DNA from: Phlegmacium glaucopus
Taxonomy: Eukaryota; Basidiomycota; Agaricomycetes; Agaricales; Cortinariaceae
Assembly (NCBI GenBank): GCA_015039465.1
Contig: MU130175.1
Coordinates: 4,540 to 39,442, forward strand
DNA length: 34,903 nt
Reading direction: 5' to 3'
This document shows positions 8,794-20,077 of this stretch, piece by piece; position 1 is the stretch's first letter; every line of letters starts with the position of its first letter. The notes below the pieces were generated by a model. It did not search any database. It worked only from the letters and a program-made list of their open reading frames with translations, and had not been told where the DNA came from. Position numbers and translations under genes: made by a program.

Positions 8794-9999
8794 CCTGAAG
8801 GGAGTCAACATCAAGTTCACAAACATTAGATGAACAGCTGAGGTCCATGTTAGATGGTGGTTAAGAACAGGTTACAGGCAAAAATACACTTTGTCTGGCT
8901 TACAACCTCATTATACCAGTGCCTGTCATTCTAGGTTATCAATAGTTTAGATCTATTGAAATGAACACACCTGTGGAATGGGAGTAGTATTGATGGCAAT
9001 GTCAAGCTTGTAATTGCAGCTCCAAAAAATGGTGGCCAATTGCCATGTATTTCCATCATTATGGTTGTAAAACTGAGCCAGCACTGGCTAACTCTCCCCA
9101 AACAGTATCTAGGTTTCCACCAAATTTACTTATCTGAAAAAGTAGCATTATTCATCTCACAAATGACAACTCAGAACAAGGACTGACATATTTCTGCACT
9201 CATTTAGTGCCTTACCTTTTTTGACCTCCTGGCTAGCTAGAAATCTGGACAATCCTAGTTGATACTGGATGACAACAACCCACAACTCCACCACCAGCAT
9301 CAAGAAGCAAACCATTGCCATTGTACATGGATGTCTTGCTGTTAGAGTACCCATGGCTTGTTTTTCCCAGTGCAATCATCCTACTTCCTCAGTCATACTC
9401 ATGATTTCATAGCTCAATTCTTCTTTGAATTGTTCAATGTGGACTGTGAACAAAAGGGTATGAGTTGTTTGTTTGATAGATACCATAAAAGAAAGAAAAA
9501 GTTAACTTACATGGCTTCTACAAATCTAAGCCTTTCACCTGTGAGGATGGATTCTCTAGAAACCAATAAAGATCACTACCTATTTTATTAATGTTAAATC
9601 CTTCTGCATATCACATGTATCACACATGGAATTTCACAGTATTTTATCAATTTCAAATTCATTCCTCTTTTGGAAATTACTCTGAAATTACATATTCCAT
9701 ACTAATTTGCTACCTCTCTGTTTAAACTGTTTTTACCTTCAGATCTTAACCTCCCAGTGTATATATATTCAAAACATAGTACTGCAAATAAAAAGGTATA
9801 AAAACCTACTGTAATTACTTTGTAGAATCAGTCAATCAATGAACCAACAATAATCTATAACAACCAATGAACTTCAAAAATTAACCATATTGAGGTTGTT
9901 AAGGTATCACATGCTATCAGCTTACTGTTCATCAGCAAATTCAGGTTTTCAGGGTCAAAAAATGGCACTATGGGAAACTGTCAAGAGCTGTCAAGCACT
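8794..9999. repeat. gene-free stretch; inverted dispersed repeat at about 9530-9830
   Basis: No convincing coding sequence. The reverse complement of about 9530-9830 aligns with 31495-31790: both contain TTTTATACCT, the near match AGTACTATGTTTTGA/AGTACTGTGTTTTGA, GAGAGGTA(A/G)CAAAT, GAGTAATTTCCAAAAG and GGAATGAATTTGAAATTGAT in the same order. It is therefore a dispersed, presumably transposon-derived repeat. The rest shows nothing recognisable. Confidence 0.6.
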
Positions 10000-10007
10000 A
10001 TATAGAG

Positions 10008-10972
10008 TAGTGATGGGCAGGGGTTTGGGAAACCCCTGGGGTACAAGGGTAAGGGTAAGGAGGGTCAGGGTCAGGGTACAGATCTTTTGACCCTTGAAAA
10101 ACCCATGTACTTTACAGTCCCCCACGTTGTCTGGCGGACTGCCAAAAGTCCGGCGGACTCCACTAAAATTCCGGTAAAAGTCCGGTCAGAGTCCGGTCAG
10201 AGTCCGGTGAAAGTAGAAAAATGCCTGGACTGTATTATGTCTGGTCACAGTCCGCCGGACTTTTGATAGAATTTAGGGTTATATTTAGATTTAGGGCTTA
10301 GGATTAATATTTAGGGATGGGGATATTTTCTGTCTGCGCGGTAGCGCATTCTTAGGTTAGGAGGGGATACAGGCATGTTTTGTACTTCCACCGGACTTCC
10401 ACCGGACTTCCACTGGATTCTGACCGGACTCTGACCAGACTTTTCTGGAGTCCGGCGGAGTCTGGTCAGTCCGGCAGAATTCCGGCCGGACAATGTGGGG
10501 GAGTGTAAAGTCCTCAAAAACCCTTACCCTTCTGGAGGGGTCAGGGTATTTTTGGGAATTTTTATTTCTCTGATATCAGAGTGATCTAACTGTTGTGTAT
10601 CTATAAAATTGACTTTAAATCAGAGAAAAAGCAATCTAAAGAGGCCTCACTGCTTTCACAACAATCAGTAGCTGAAAATACTAGTCAAACCTTCTCTATT
10701 TCATTTAAAATCTATTGCTAAACACCTTTAACACCCTGAACATGTTTTAAATAATAGCTACTTTGAAGGCTCCTTTGGATTACAAAGCTTGAGGAAGGAT
10801 TTGGACCAAACCATTACACTAAACCCTGCTGGGGTTTCTTACCCTCCAACCCCTCAGAAACCCTTACCCTTACCCTCCAAAACCCTTACCCTCAGCCAAG
10901 GGTAAGGGTTTTTGGAGGGTAAGGGTAAGGGTCAGCCTAATTCCACCCTGGGGTTACCCTTGACCATCACTA
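10008..10972. mobile_element. 965 bp hAT-like MITE with 8 bp TSD
   Basis: The ends are TAGTGATGG and CCATCACTA, flanked by identical 8 bp duplications ATATAGAG (10000-10007 and 10973-10980). The TAG..CTA termini plus an 8 bp duplication are typical of the hAT superfamily. Inside are GGGTAA-type runs near both ends and more than a dozen (C)TCCGG motifs in both orientations at 10130-10260 and 10385-10495. An inner inverted repeat (CTTTACAGTCCCCCAC at 10110 against GTGGGGGAGTGTAAAG at 10495) may mark a second nested element. There is no transposase, so it is non-autonomous. Confidence 0.85.
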
Positions 10973-11289
10973 ATATAGAGTCCCATAGCAACCTATAATG
11001 ACATAGCAAAGGGTCTTTGATTGACAGCGCTGTCCAGCGCTTCATAGCACCCATAGCAAAACCCTGACTTACTGATGTTGCATCAAAAGAATCCCCCTGC
11101 CCCGGCCTTCATCAATGCTCATAGTCAAATTTCAATATACTACTCATCAAGGGGGTCCAGGAATTCTAAAAACAGCACAGGGTCAGTAAAAAAATTTAAG
11201 GCATTTTGACTTACCCCCCCTCCTTCCAAAAAGGGTATGTTTTGATGGGATGTAGTCGGATCATCCAGTTACATCAGCAAAACTCTATC

Positions 11290-11323
11290 CGTCTGGCATG
11301 TCTGGCACCAGACATGCCAGACG
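11290..11323. promoter_or_regulatory. perfect 16 bp inverted repeat near the left transposon end
   Basis: CGTCTGGCATGTCTGG and CCAGACATGCCAGACG are perfect complements separated by two bases. The half-site CCAGACATGCCAGAC recurs once in the opposite subterminal region (19234-19248). Sharing between both ends of the element points to a transposase-binding site; a promoter role is an alternative. Confidence 0.6.
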
Positions 11324-11656
11324 CTTCCATACCGCCATAAAAGGTGTGGTGACATAATCACCTGCATATTTCCAGTCCAACTTTCAACTACCAGTACTTA
11401 CTGTTGGTATTATAAATAGTCTTGATGATGGAAATTAGAAATGGTATCATAACTGTATATCTCATCAGAAGTTTTGTATAATGCCAGGACCGAGCCTGGA
11501 TGGTCATAATTTATTTCCAATGCCATGACCAGTAGTATCACCATTAATGTACTAATAAACTCAAGGTTCCCGAACACAGACCACATGAGAGGCAGGGGGA
11601 AAGCATTCAGGTGTATAAACACAATACTAGTACTACTCTAGTAGCATGTATGAAAA

Positions 11657-12970
11657 CTAGTCAGTCGTCACAGCTTCATCTTCCGAGATAACAACTCCAT
11701 CTGGATCGTCAAGTTTGCTGTTGTTTTCGCCGGTAGGGTCAAACTCTTCATTGCGTGAGTCCACCACTGAGACTGCAGCCTCAACAATTACATGCCATTT
11801 GCTTTCCAAGAGTTTCTTTATGGTTTGGAAGTGGGCGGCGGCACAAGTAGCCCATGGTCTACGGACAAAGCTCATCTTTGTATCTTTGTCAGGAGGGTCG
11901 CTGGAACGCCAAAGTTTAAGGGCACATTCTTGCTAGTATTGCTTGTCAGGTGAAGAAAAGAGTTGGTCACTGGGCAATGTCTCACCGCAGCAGCACAGAG
12001 TGATAGCGCACCCCCTGGATAGCCATAAAACTTGTCTGTTTTCACCACAAGCTGATGATGGACTGCAAAAATATTGATGATAACAGATGAATGATAGGTG
12101 CTGGAATGGAGGGAAAGATTAAATAAATGAAATAGAAAGTTAAATACAGGAAGGGAACTTACTTTGGTTTCCGGATCACGATAGATATATCACAGGTCTT
12201 GGAGCTGATCTGCAACATACTCCTTTTGTTGGTCTCTCGAATTCTTGTATGGCTCGGTCTCTAACAATTTCATGAGCCGCTGTAAAGCATACTTACCTAT
12301 GGAACTGCGCTAGTTCCGGATGGCGGCGCTTGCCTAACAGGGCAGTAAATGCTTGACTCACAGAATAAACAGAGAAAATTTACTCACTACGGAAAGAACC
12401 GCGTCATCACATTCTATGGATGGAAATTCGTCACTCCAGTTATCTTGTACAATCCCTGATAAATCGGGATGTGCATTAGCCCCAAAACCATCCTCTAGAG
12501 TACCAGCCCAGTCAATAATCGCAGGTATGACAGATTCACGCCAGGTTTGGAGATCACGATTGAAATTTTCAAATGGGAGATGGCTGTTGTTATAGCAAGG
12601 TTTTGCTGATCGCCGTCTGGGCTTTGAATCAACAGTATTTTTGGAGTCAACTTTGTGGAGCTTTATCCCGGACTAAAGTATCACATCAGTGTTTAAGCAC
12701 AGTTTGAGATAATTATATGAACAAGCAATACCATTTTTGTTCCCCCTTGGTGATTGCTTTGACCCGGTATCACGCACCAATACTGATTGGTAGCGTGAGA
12801 ACAAAGCTTAAAAGTTGCCATCATGAAAATAAGCGGACTTTGAATTCACTTACCTATTTTGGAAGCAGCCCTGAATCGTGTTCCTGGTCAACAAAATCAT
12901 TTGTTCAATGATAACATCCTCATCACTCATCATATCCTCAATGTCTTCCACTATGTTGTCTATCATTTAC
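11657..12970 (-). pseudogene. Plavaka-associated companion protein 1 (decayed)
   Basis: The exons read, in order: acidic IEDMMSDEDVIIEQMILLTR (about 12960-12870); RDLQTWRESVIPAIIDWAG and GIVQDNWSDEFPSIE (about 12690-12390); a segment ending in LQDL, stop, YIYRDPETK (about 12350-12165); YGYPGGALSLCAAA (about 12060-11985); and CALKLWRSSDPPD to the stop at 11657. The intron between AAA and CALKL matches the AAS/VERAL intron of the gene at 33632-34903, and the whole order of motifs is the same, so both belong to one family. Two nonsense codons lie at 12190-12192 (TGA, where the homologue has Arg CGN) and 12310-12312 (TAG, probably from Trp TGG). Function is unknown. Confidence 0.6.
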
Positions 12971-13399
12971 ACTATCGACATGCTCCTTAACATCTACCAT
13001 CTGTTTGTCCCTTGGCTAGTGATACAACAAAGCGATCAATCTACTATTCACATCGGTCATCGGCTCGCGTTTGATCGCATCTATGGCCCATCATTTCAAG
13101 AACGGCCCATTTACGGATGCATCAGCTACATCTCCCATTATGTCAAAGGCTTTGTCATTGTTGTTGTGGCTATGGACCCACAAGTCTTCACTTCAGCTAT
13201 CTATCTTGCCATACCTTGCTCTTGGATCTCACTCAGTCCCCTATCCTCACTCATCTACCTCTTATCTTGTCATTCACTGCCAAAACCATCATTCACGTGG
13301 TACCTGAAGCCTTCCCACCCTCTTTATGACAATTTAGGAAGTCCAGGAGGATCACGACTAAGCAGGAATTGCAGATGAATCAGCAGCAGAGGATTATTC

Positions 13400-14090
13400 T
13401 CGCAGAGTGTCAAGTGTTATCAAGGCTGCGCGACATGGGATCATGAGCAAGTAGTATTTTGTCGGGAACAAGGCTGCGCCTTTCAAGTGTTGACTCAGGA
13501 CCTTTCATATTTTGACATGACCACACGCCTATGGAGTCGATATATTTTTGCTATTGGACTATGTACACTGCCTTCCTTTTTTTTCTCTCGCACTTTGACA
13601 CTTTACAGATTCTTTTACTGTTCCTTTTCTTTTCCATTGTTCTTTTCTTCTCGCAGCTGTCCTCTCTTCATCATTCTTCCTTTGACAGCGCGTACTTCTT
13701 TCTTTTTATTGTTCTACATAGCCTCATCCTTAGGGTATAAATACTGCTCTTTTGTACCAGGATAGGTAGTTCAGTTCAATTCATTCTTACCCCCCCCCAA
13801 CAATCATCATCTCAGTGGAATTCCAGTGAATTCCTTCCTCAAGTTCGCTTTTTTCTGCCTTTAACTGTCAATCTATCCCCACTGTCAATTACTATAGTCT
13901 TGCTGAAGACTCCCTCTTATTCTTCCTCATCCTCTTCCTTAACCCCTCTGAGTTCGCTTTTTCAGTCCTTTACTGTCAACCCACTGTCAACTGCTATAGT
14001 CTTACTGAAGACTCTTCCTCATTCATCCTCATCCTTCTCATCTCTATTCTCACCCCCTACCTCTGTGTGATACAAGTCTAAGGTTATACC
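13400..14090 (+). other. non-coding transposon interior, possible LTR relic
   Basis: Pyrimidine-rich sequence with a TATA-like TATAAAT (13736) and a diverged tandem repeat of about 109 bp (AGTTCGCTTTTT at 13842 and 13951, each followed by ACTGTCAA and CTGAAGACT). The composition resembles a retrotransposon LTR, but no matching ends with a target duplication were found, so the boundaries are unknown. Confidence 0.3.
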
Positions 14091-14178
14091 TTCCCTAAAT
14101 GAACAACAGGGAGGCTTTTGACTTAAAGACTAGTCCATTGCTCTCTGGTTGGTGTTTATATACAACAACAACAACAAT

Positions 14179-15469
14179 TTATACCGGCACAGTGTTTGCT
14201 TTGGCAGTTGCCAGTATTTGCTGCATCTTTGGAGTGGTTTGATCAGATTGACGAGCCGCATGGTCAAACTCATCACCAGAATTAGATCGTGAGGTGGTGT
14301 CAGTTCCAAGTCGTTGTTGACCACCTTTGGTTGATGTGGAAGGCTTGACAGAAGTGCGCAGACTCTGAGGCTGCGCACATTCTTTCCAATTCTTCTGTAA
14401 GTGCCAATTTCCGCTGTTTTCCCACTCAATGTCAACAAAGTGTCAGTGTGAGAAAATAACAGGTTGAACTGTACATACCTCCCTCTTCCCTCTTTCATCC
14501 TATCCTGCACATCTACTGGGGCATATGTAGGTGCCACAATCTTGCGATGGGCTTGAATATCTGCACGAAGCTTTCCCTTCAGCTCCTTGAGTAATCAGCA
14601 ACCGCAGGTGAGTAGATTGTTAACTGATCTGTTTATCATATGATCTTACCTTTTCCCTTTTTCCTCGCTTTTTCTTGCCAGAGGTCTTGTTCTGCTCATC
14701 GGATGAGTCAGAGTATGCATCTGCGTCATCATCGGCTGCCGCTGGTGCATATATATTGTCATGAAGCTAGTCATCGGCAACCACAGGTGAGTAGATCATT
14801 AACTGATCTGTTTATCATATGAAATCTTACCTTTTCCTTTTTTCCTCACTTTTTCTTTCCAGAGGTCTTGCTCTGCTCATTGGATGAGTCAGAGTACACT
14901 TGCTCGCCATCTTCATCATCCTCAGCTGCCACTGGTGCGTATATATCACTATCATATTCAGATTCCCCTTCATAATTGACATTTTCCAGCCCACCGTCAG
15001 AGTCAGTGTCAAAAGTGGAGCGAGGAGGCATTTCGACATCACTCAACTCGCCTCCATCCTGTTCAATGGCTCCTGTAGGTGTGCTGCTGGCGGTGATATT
15101 GTTAAGTCCAGGTTCAGGAACTTGGGTGCGAGCATTGATAGTTCGGTAAGTCTGCATTGTTTGTAAATCAGGACGCTCGGCTTGTAACTGACGCTGCTTT
15201 TGTTGGCGTTGAACAGCATCTTCCATCGCTGCGACTTCCTTCAAGCCCTTTTTCTTCTTTTGTTGCTTCTCAAGTTCGGCGGCTGCTTGGAGACCTGCCA
15301 GCTCATTCTTTTTGGCTATGGTTGCAGCTTTTTTCTCCGCTGCGGCCGCTTGAACTTCTGCCCTGGAGTGCTTTGGTGGTTTTGGGTTGTCTGTTGGGTG
15401 CTGTTGGTTGTAAGTGGTCTTTCGTTTTTTGGGTGCTATGTCCTCATTGTCTGCATCATTGTCAGCCAT
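14179..15469 (-). pseudogene. Plavaka-associated coiled-coil companion protein 2
   Basis: The ATG at 15469 opens 207 residues: a basic start (PKKRKTTYNQQ, NLS-like), a long Ala/Lys/Glu/Gln-rich coiled coil (about 35-95), then an acidic tail with SDVEMPPRSTFDTDSDGG. The ORF ends at TGA (14846-14848) right after GKKK. The tandem duplicate of this exon at 14598-14776 reads CGA at the same place and continues to a good donor (GTAAGA). Downstream exons ELKGKLRADIQAHRKIVAP and RIGKECAQPQSLRTSVKP... run to a stop at 14179. The original gene thus ended at 14179, and the duplication plus a C-to-T change shortened it. It is divergent from the transposase, sharing the 210 bp region between 15470 and 15679. 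Confidence 0.6.
14598..14955. repeat. 179 bp tandem duplication in the coiled-coil companion gene
   Basis: GCAACC(G/A)CAGGTGAGTAGAT starts both copies (14598 and 14777), which then run in parallel through the intron and the end of the exon (GAGGTCTTG(T/C)TCTGCTCAT). Copies differ at scattered sites, including CGA versus TGA on the coding strand. Confidence 0.85.
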
Positions 15470-15679
15470 GTCTGTTGAGGGAGTTTGGTTTTTCTGTTAA
15501 GCACAGTGTTAGGGAAGGAATGGGTAGAGTTGTGGTGATGAATCATGTTTGCTGTAAGGTCAAATTTCAACCGATCATGTGCTTTTTTTTGATGTTCCCC
15601 CTGGATACTAGTAGACTACTCCTGTCTTTCCTCTCCATTTCTTTTCCCTCATATATATACATGTTCTGGTGCCCAAATC

Positions 15680-18600
15680 ATGCCCCGCGGTTTAAAAAAA
15701 TGTTCGTCCGCTGCAAATCTCTGTTGTACTCACAGAAGGTGTCCAGGAACCTTTAGGAGTGAATCTGGTCAAACTAATCATGTCCGAACTGCTCACCAAA
15801 AATTGGATGGCCATCGACTTCCAGCAAATCCACAGGATGTAATTCCCAATTCTCCAACCTTCTCACCGGCTCCTTCCCACCCAGGCTCTCCCATGGTGCC
15901 ACCTTCATCTCCCTTGCCAGCTCCAGAGCAACACAATCCTAAGCTCAAGAAACCTGCCCCCAAATTAAAGCAGACTTACCATCCGTTTATAAGTGGTTTG
16001 TCTCCAGTCATATACCATTCCCTTATCAAATTGTATACTTATATATTTCTGAAAGGTCGGCCATGTAATGAAAACGGGGAGTTCCTTCCTGAAGGAACCC
16101 TCCTGCCATATCAAACTAAAAAGGAGTGTGATGACTGGACCCCATTTGAGAATGTACTTCAATTTAAAGTTGCTGATTTCCTGTACCGCCAAGAGGAGAT
16201 GTCGCAAGGCAATATAAATCATCTCCTTGAATTATGGGGTCTTTTGCTTATGAAGCATGGGAGTTCCGGTCCATTTGAAAACTATAAACACATTTACGAT
16301 ACAATTGATGCAATTGAGGAAGGTAAGTTGTTTTCACACAAAAATTATAGAGAAATGAACTTATTATAATATTGCAGGTGATGCACCCTGGCAGTGTTTC
16401 AAGTCTTCCTTTGATGAAGTTGATGATGACGTGCCAAACTGGAGACGCCAGGAATACAAGATCTGGTACCGCGATCCAGAGGTTGTTGCCCAGAATATGC
16501 TCGCAAACCTAGATTTTGATAACGAGTTCGACCCGGCACCATATGTAGAGATTGATAAGGACGGACGACGGCGGTGGGCTGATTTCATGTCAGCTAATTA
16601 CGCATGGCATCATTGTGTACATCTCATTATACCTTAAACATGGGTCCATACTAAGCTTAGGATACAGGATATGATATATGAAGAGGATCCTGTCAATAAC
16701 GAGGGGGCTATGTGTGTTCCTATCATATTGGGCAGTGACAAAACTACTGTCTCAGTAGGCACTGGCGACATTGAATACCATCCTCTATACTTTTCTATTG
16801 GCATGGTCCATAACTCAGTCCGTCGTGCGCATCACAATGCTGTGGTTCCAATTGGCTTTTTAGCCATCCCCAAAGGTAAAATGATCATTTTTTGAGCAAA
16901 TTTCATTGTTGAAAGCATTTAACATATGTTTTTGATGACTGTAAATATGATAATGACCTGAAATTCCACCAATTTAAACACCAGCTCTATCATTCATCAA
17001 TTTCCGCCATTTTCTCAACTTTAAAGCCAGCAATGAAAACCCCAACCATTTATAGATGCCCCGATGGCCATTTTCACCGCGTTATCTTTGATTTGGGTCC
17101 TTTCATTGCTGATTATCCTGAGCAGGTAATGCTAGCTAGTGTCCTTCAGAACTGGTGTCCTCAGTATGTTTTTATTTCATGCAATAACGAAGCATTTACT
17201 CAATTATAAATGTCATTAGCTGTACCTCCCTTCCATCAGATATAGACGGCATGGCTGGTCCTTGAACAAATACACTGACGGACGTGTTATTAGCAACATT
17301 TGATGTGACCACATTGCGTGATGAATATGGAATTGACGCTCTGGTTGTGCCTTTCACTCATGACTTTCCACGTGCAGATATTTATGAGCTTATCTCATCG
17401 GACCTTCTCCACCAAGCCATCAAAGGGACATTCAAAGATCACCTCGTCGCTTGGGTGGGAGAATACCTGGAGGCCATTTATGAGACTGCTAAAGCCAACC
17501 GGTTAATGGATGAAATAGACCGAAGGTACAAAACTCTTCAAAGTATCTACTTCTAAACTCTACTTAGTTTTGTATAGGTTGGCAGCTGTTCCCAGATTTC
17601 CTGGGTTGCGTCGCTTTAAGCAAGGTCGCCGATTCAAGCAGTGGACTGGCGATGACTCTAAAGCCTTGATGAAGGTAGATTTTATTTTCATCTAACTAGA
17701 CGGTCTAACATACTCACAGGACTCATGTGTTTAGGTCTACCTACCAGCAATTCATGGTCTTGTCCCTCCAGAGGTGGTAAAGAGCTTATCTGCTTTCCTT
17801 GACTTCTGCTACATTGCAAGGCATGCCGACTTTGACAACACTGTCCTTCAATCTCTCGATGCTGCCCTTTGTCGGTTCCATATCTACCGTGAGATATTCC
17901 AAGCCTCTGGAGTTCGTGACAGATTTTCGTTGCCACACCAGCATTCCTTGGTACATTACCGGCTGAATACTCAGGAATTTGGTGCTCCTGGTGGGCTTTG
18001 TTTATCAATCACAGAGTCACGGCACATTATGGCGGTTAAAAAACCCTGGCAACGCTCTAGCCGCTACGAAGCCCTTGGTCAAATGTTAATCACAATCCAA
18101 TGTCTCAACAAACTCAATGCAGCACGAGCTAACTACATCTCGTGCGGGATGCTTCCTCCTGAGCATCAAATACCTACTGGCATAGATGACGAAGACAACG
18201 ATGGAGGGCCAACTGATGAACAAGTTATGGCAGATGTCAAACTTGCACAAATAAAGTGTATGTCACCCATTCTAATATTGTTTTACGTGTTTCTGACTCA
18301 ATTTCTAGAACGGAAGTATCCCTCAGCGTTGTCGTCACTTGCTATTTATATTGAAGAGCCCCGCTTTCCCTCTCTCGTTTGTGAATTCCTCCACCAGCAA
18401 CTCAACATCTCAGGCGATGAAGCCTCCACCTCTGAGTTTGACCTTGATATGCCTGACGACGACATTTTGGAGATGATATCTCCAATATCGGTTTTCCATT
18501 CTGCTGTTGCAACATTCTATGCCCCTAGTGACATCTCTGGTATCCGTGGAATGCGCCACAAACACATCCGTTCAACCCCGTCTTGGCACGCAACTGGTCC

Positions 18601-18985
18601 TCAAAGAGACTGTGTTTTTGTGGTTGAAAATGAGGATAATCCTGGTTTTCGGGGGATGAGCGTTGTTCAAGTCAAACTTCTTTTCTCATTTCACTATAAG
18701 GGTGAGGAATACCTGTGTGCACTCGTAGAATGGTTCAAGAAAATAGGCAGGTCACCGGAGGAGCAGACAGGTATGTGGGCTGTAAAGCCAGAGGTTGATG
18801 AGAGTGGTAAGAGATTAACATCTGTTGTCCACATTGACACAATCCTGCGTGGTGCCCACTTGCTTCCAGTCTATGGAAAGCAGTTCCTTCCTCTTCGTTT
18901 CCGTCACACTTGGTCTCTAGATTGTTTTAAGTCTTTCTTCATAAATAAGTATGCTGACCATCACGCAAATGAAATTGCTTTTTGA
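15680..18985 (+). pseudogene. Plavaka-family transposase with N-terminal C2H2 finger (nonsense-bearing)
   Basis: Exons inferred: 15680-16322, 16378-16616, 16668-16875, about 16935-17163, 17220-17525, 17578-17674, 17735-18257 and 18309-18985. The N terminus has a C2H2 finger (CTHRRCPGTFRSESGQTNH, then VRTAH), then a Pro/Ser linker. The core holds GSDKTTVSVGTGDIEYHPLY, CPDGHFHRVIFDLGPFIADY, CTSLPSDIDGMAG, then CLSITESRHIMAVKKPWQ and a long C-terminal domain, which is the order seen in Plavaka transposases of basidiomycetes. Defects: TGA at 17263-17265 after DGMAGP, an apparently lost acceptor near 16934, and T at 18257, which makes TAA across the spliced junction where CAA is expected. It would cut and paste the element by a DDE-type RNase H-fold reaction, but this copy is probably dead. 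Confidence 0.85.
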
Positions 18986-19009
18986 TTACAATATAAATAA
19001 AAGATAATG

Positions 19010-19290
19010 GAAGTCTGGCTATTCTAACATCTGGTACTGCTAAGAATTCTGGCCTGTTTATGACTGAATCAAATTTGTGGCTGCTTCCACAGTTCTGGCT
19101 GAATAAAAAGGACGTCTGGCTGAGTTCTGAATGAAGCCACATTTCTGGTACTGCTAAAAGTTCTGACTTGTTTCTGACTGAATTGTAATTCTGATAATTT
19201 CTGGCAGCTCCTGCTGTTCTGACTCCAGATGCCCCAGACATGCCAGACCTACCATACCAAACCAGACAGAAATACTTTTGCTGATGTATA
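19010..19290. repeat. right subterminal repeats of the Plavaka element
   Basis: TCTGGC, TTCTGGCTGA and TTCTGACTGAAT-like motifs recur at least ten times between 19013 and 19225, ending in CCAGACATGCCAGAC and TTTTGCTGATGTA. Clustered subterminal repeats of this sort usually bind the transposase. Confidence 0.7.
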
Positions 19291-19543
19291 GGTGGTCTCC
19301 ATATGTTTTCTGACTCTCCACATGTTTTTTAACAATCTTTTATCACTTAAAAACATATATAACCTGGCCCAGAAGGCAAATATGAACGGTATATAGCTAT
19401 TTTATGATGATACAAGGGCAGGAGTATTGTCTAGTAGCAGGAAATGTGTGTTTAGAGTGATATTAGATTATTTTTTTAAGCCCTCAGCAGGTACCCCCTC
19501 CTCGGGTCACAGACTAAAATCCCGGGACCCCCTTGCTACTCAT

Positions 19544-20077
19544 CCAAAAATCCAAAAATCCAAAAATCAGTTTACACAACTAAAAAATTGAGAAACCAAC
19601 TTCTGGGCACATAGTTCCATGTTAGATGTAAAGGTCCAGGAGCCTAGGACTGTTTTGTTCTTTAAAAGTAATATTGCATGGTGTCCATGTGGATGAGCCT
19701 TGTTCATGAGTGAGAAGTGAACCTGTCTGCTTGTTCCCCCAAGTTTGTGGTTTGGGCAATTCAATAAAAAATAGATGATAGGCAGGAACCAGATTCATGG
19801 GACCCTGCATTTCCACAGGTTATAAGAACGATTCCCATAAATGGGACTCCTAACATCGCACGAATTCTTGCTTCTTTTGCAAATATTAGCACACCTATCG
19901 ATGCAAATTTTCAATTCCAATCTAATGGTAGAAACTGATAAGGTTATTTAACGAATATACAACATGGTTCAAAATCCATCAAAATTTACTGTTTTTGGAA
20001 AAGAATCAATTCCCGCTCTATTGAATCTACTGTAACAATCACTAAGTAGGTTTGGTGTATACTATGACTATGACAAA
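19544..20077. other. gene-free stretch between transposon and copy C
   Basis: It begins with three copies of an 8 bp unit (ATCCAAAA) just beyond the target duplication. No gene, repeat family or RNA gene is recognised in the rest. Confidence 0.5.

Larger units (their letters stand above)
11148..19535. mobile_element. 8.4 kb Plavaka-type DNA transposon (KDZ group)
   Basis: The left end is CAAGGGGGTCCAGGAATT and the right end, reversed, CAAGGGGGTCCCGGGATT. Target duplications CTACTCAT flank both ends exactly (11140-11147 and 19536-19543). Subterminal signals are shared and inverted: TACATCAGCAAAA at 11270 with TTTTGCTGATGTA at 19276, and CCAGACATGCCAGAC at 11308 and 19234. The right end also has many TTCTGGC/TCTGACTG repeats (19010-19225). 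It carries a plus-strand transposase (15680-18985) and two minus-strand companion genes (11657-12970 and 14179-15469). Perfect duplications mean the insertion is intact, while stop codons in all three genes suggest it no longer makes its own transposase. Confidence 0.9.

Noticed and set aside
10040..10930. GGGTAA/CCCTTA and TTTAGGG runs as telomere or interstitial telomeric sequence
   Set aside because: The units are irregular, are not the TTAGGG repeat in register, and lie inside an element with clear ends and target duplication.
12878..13378. 166-codon plus-strand ORF with hydrophobic stretches
   Set aside because: Partly antisense to an exon of the decayed companion gene; composition is that of low-complexity transposon DNA rather than a membrane protein.
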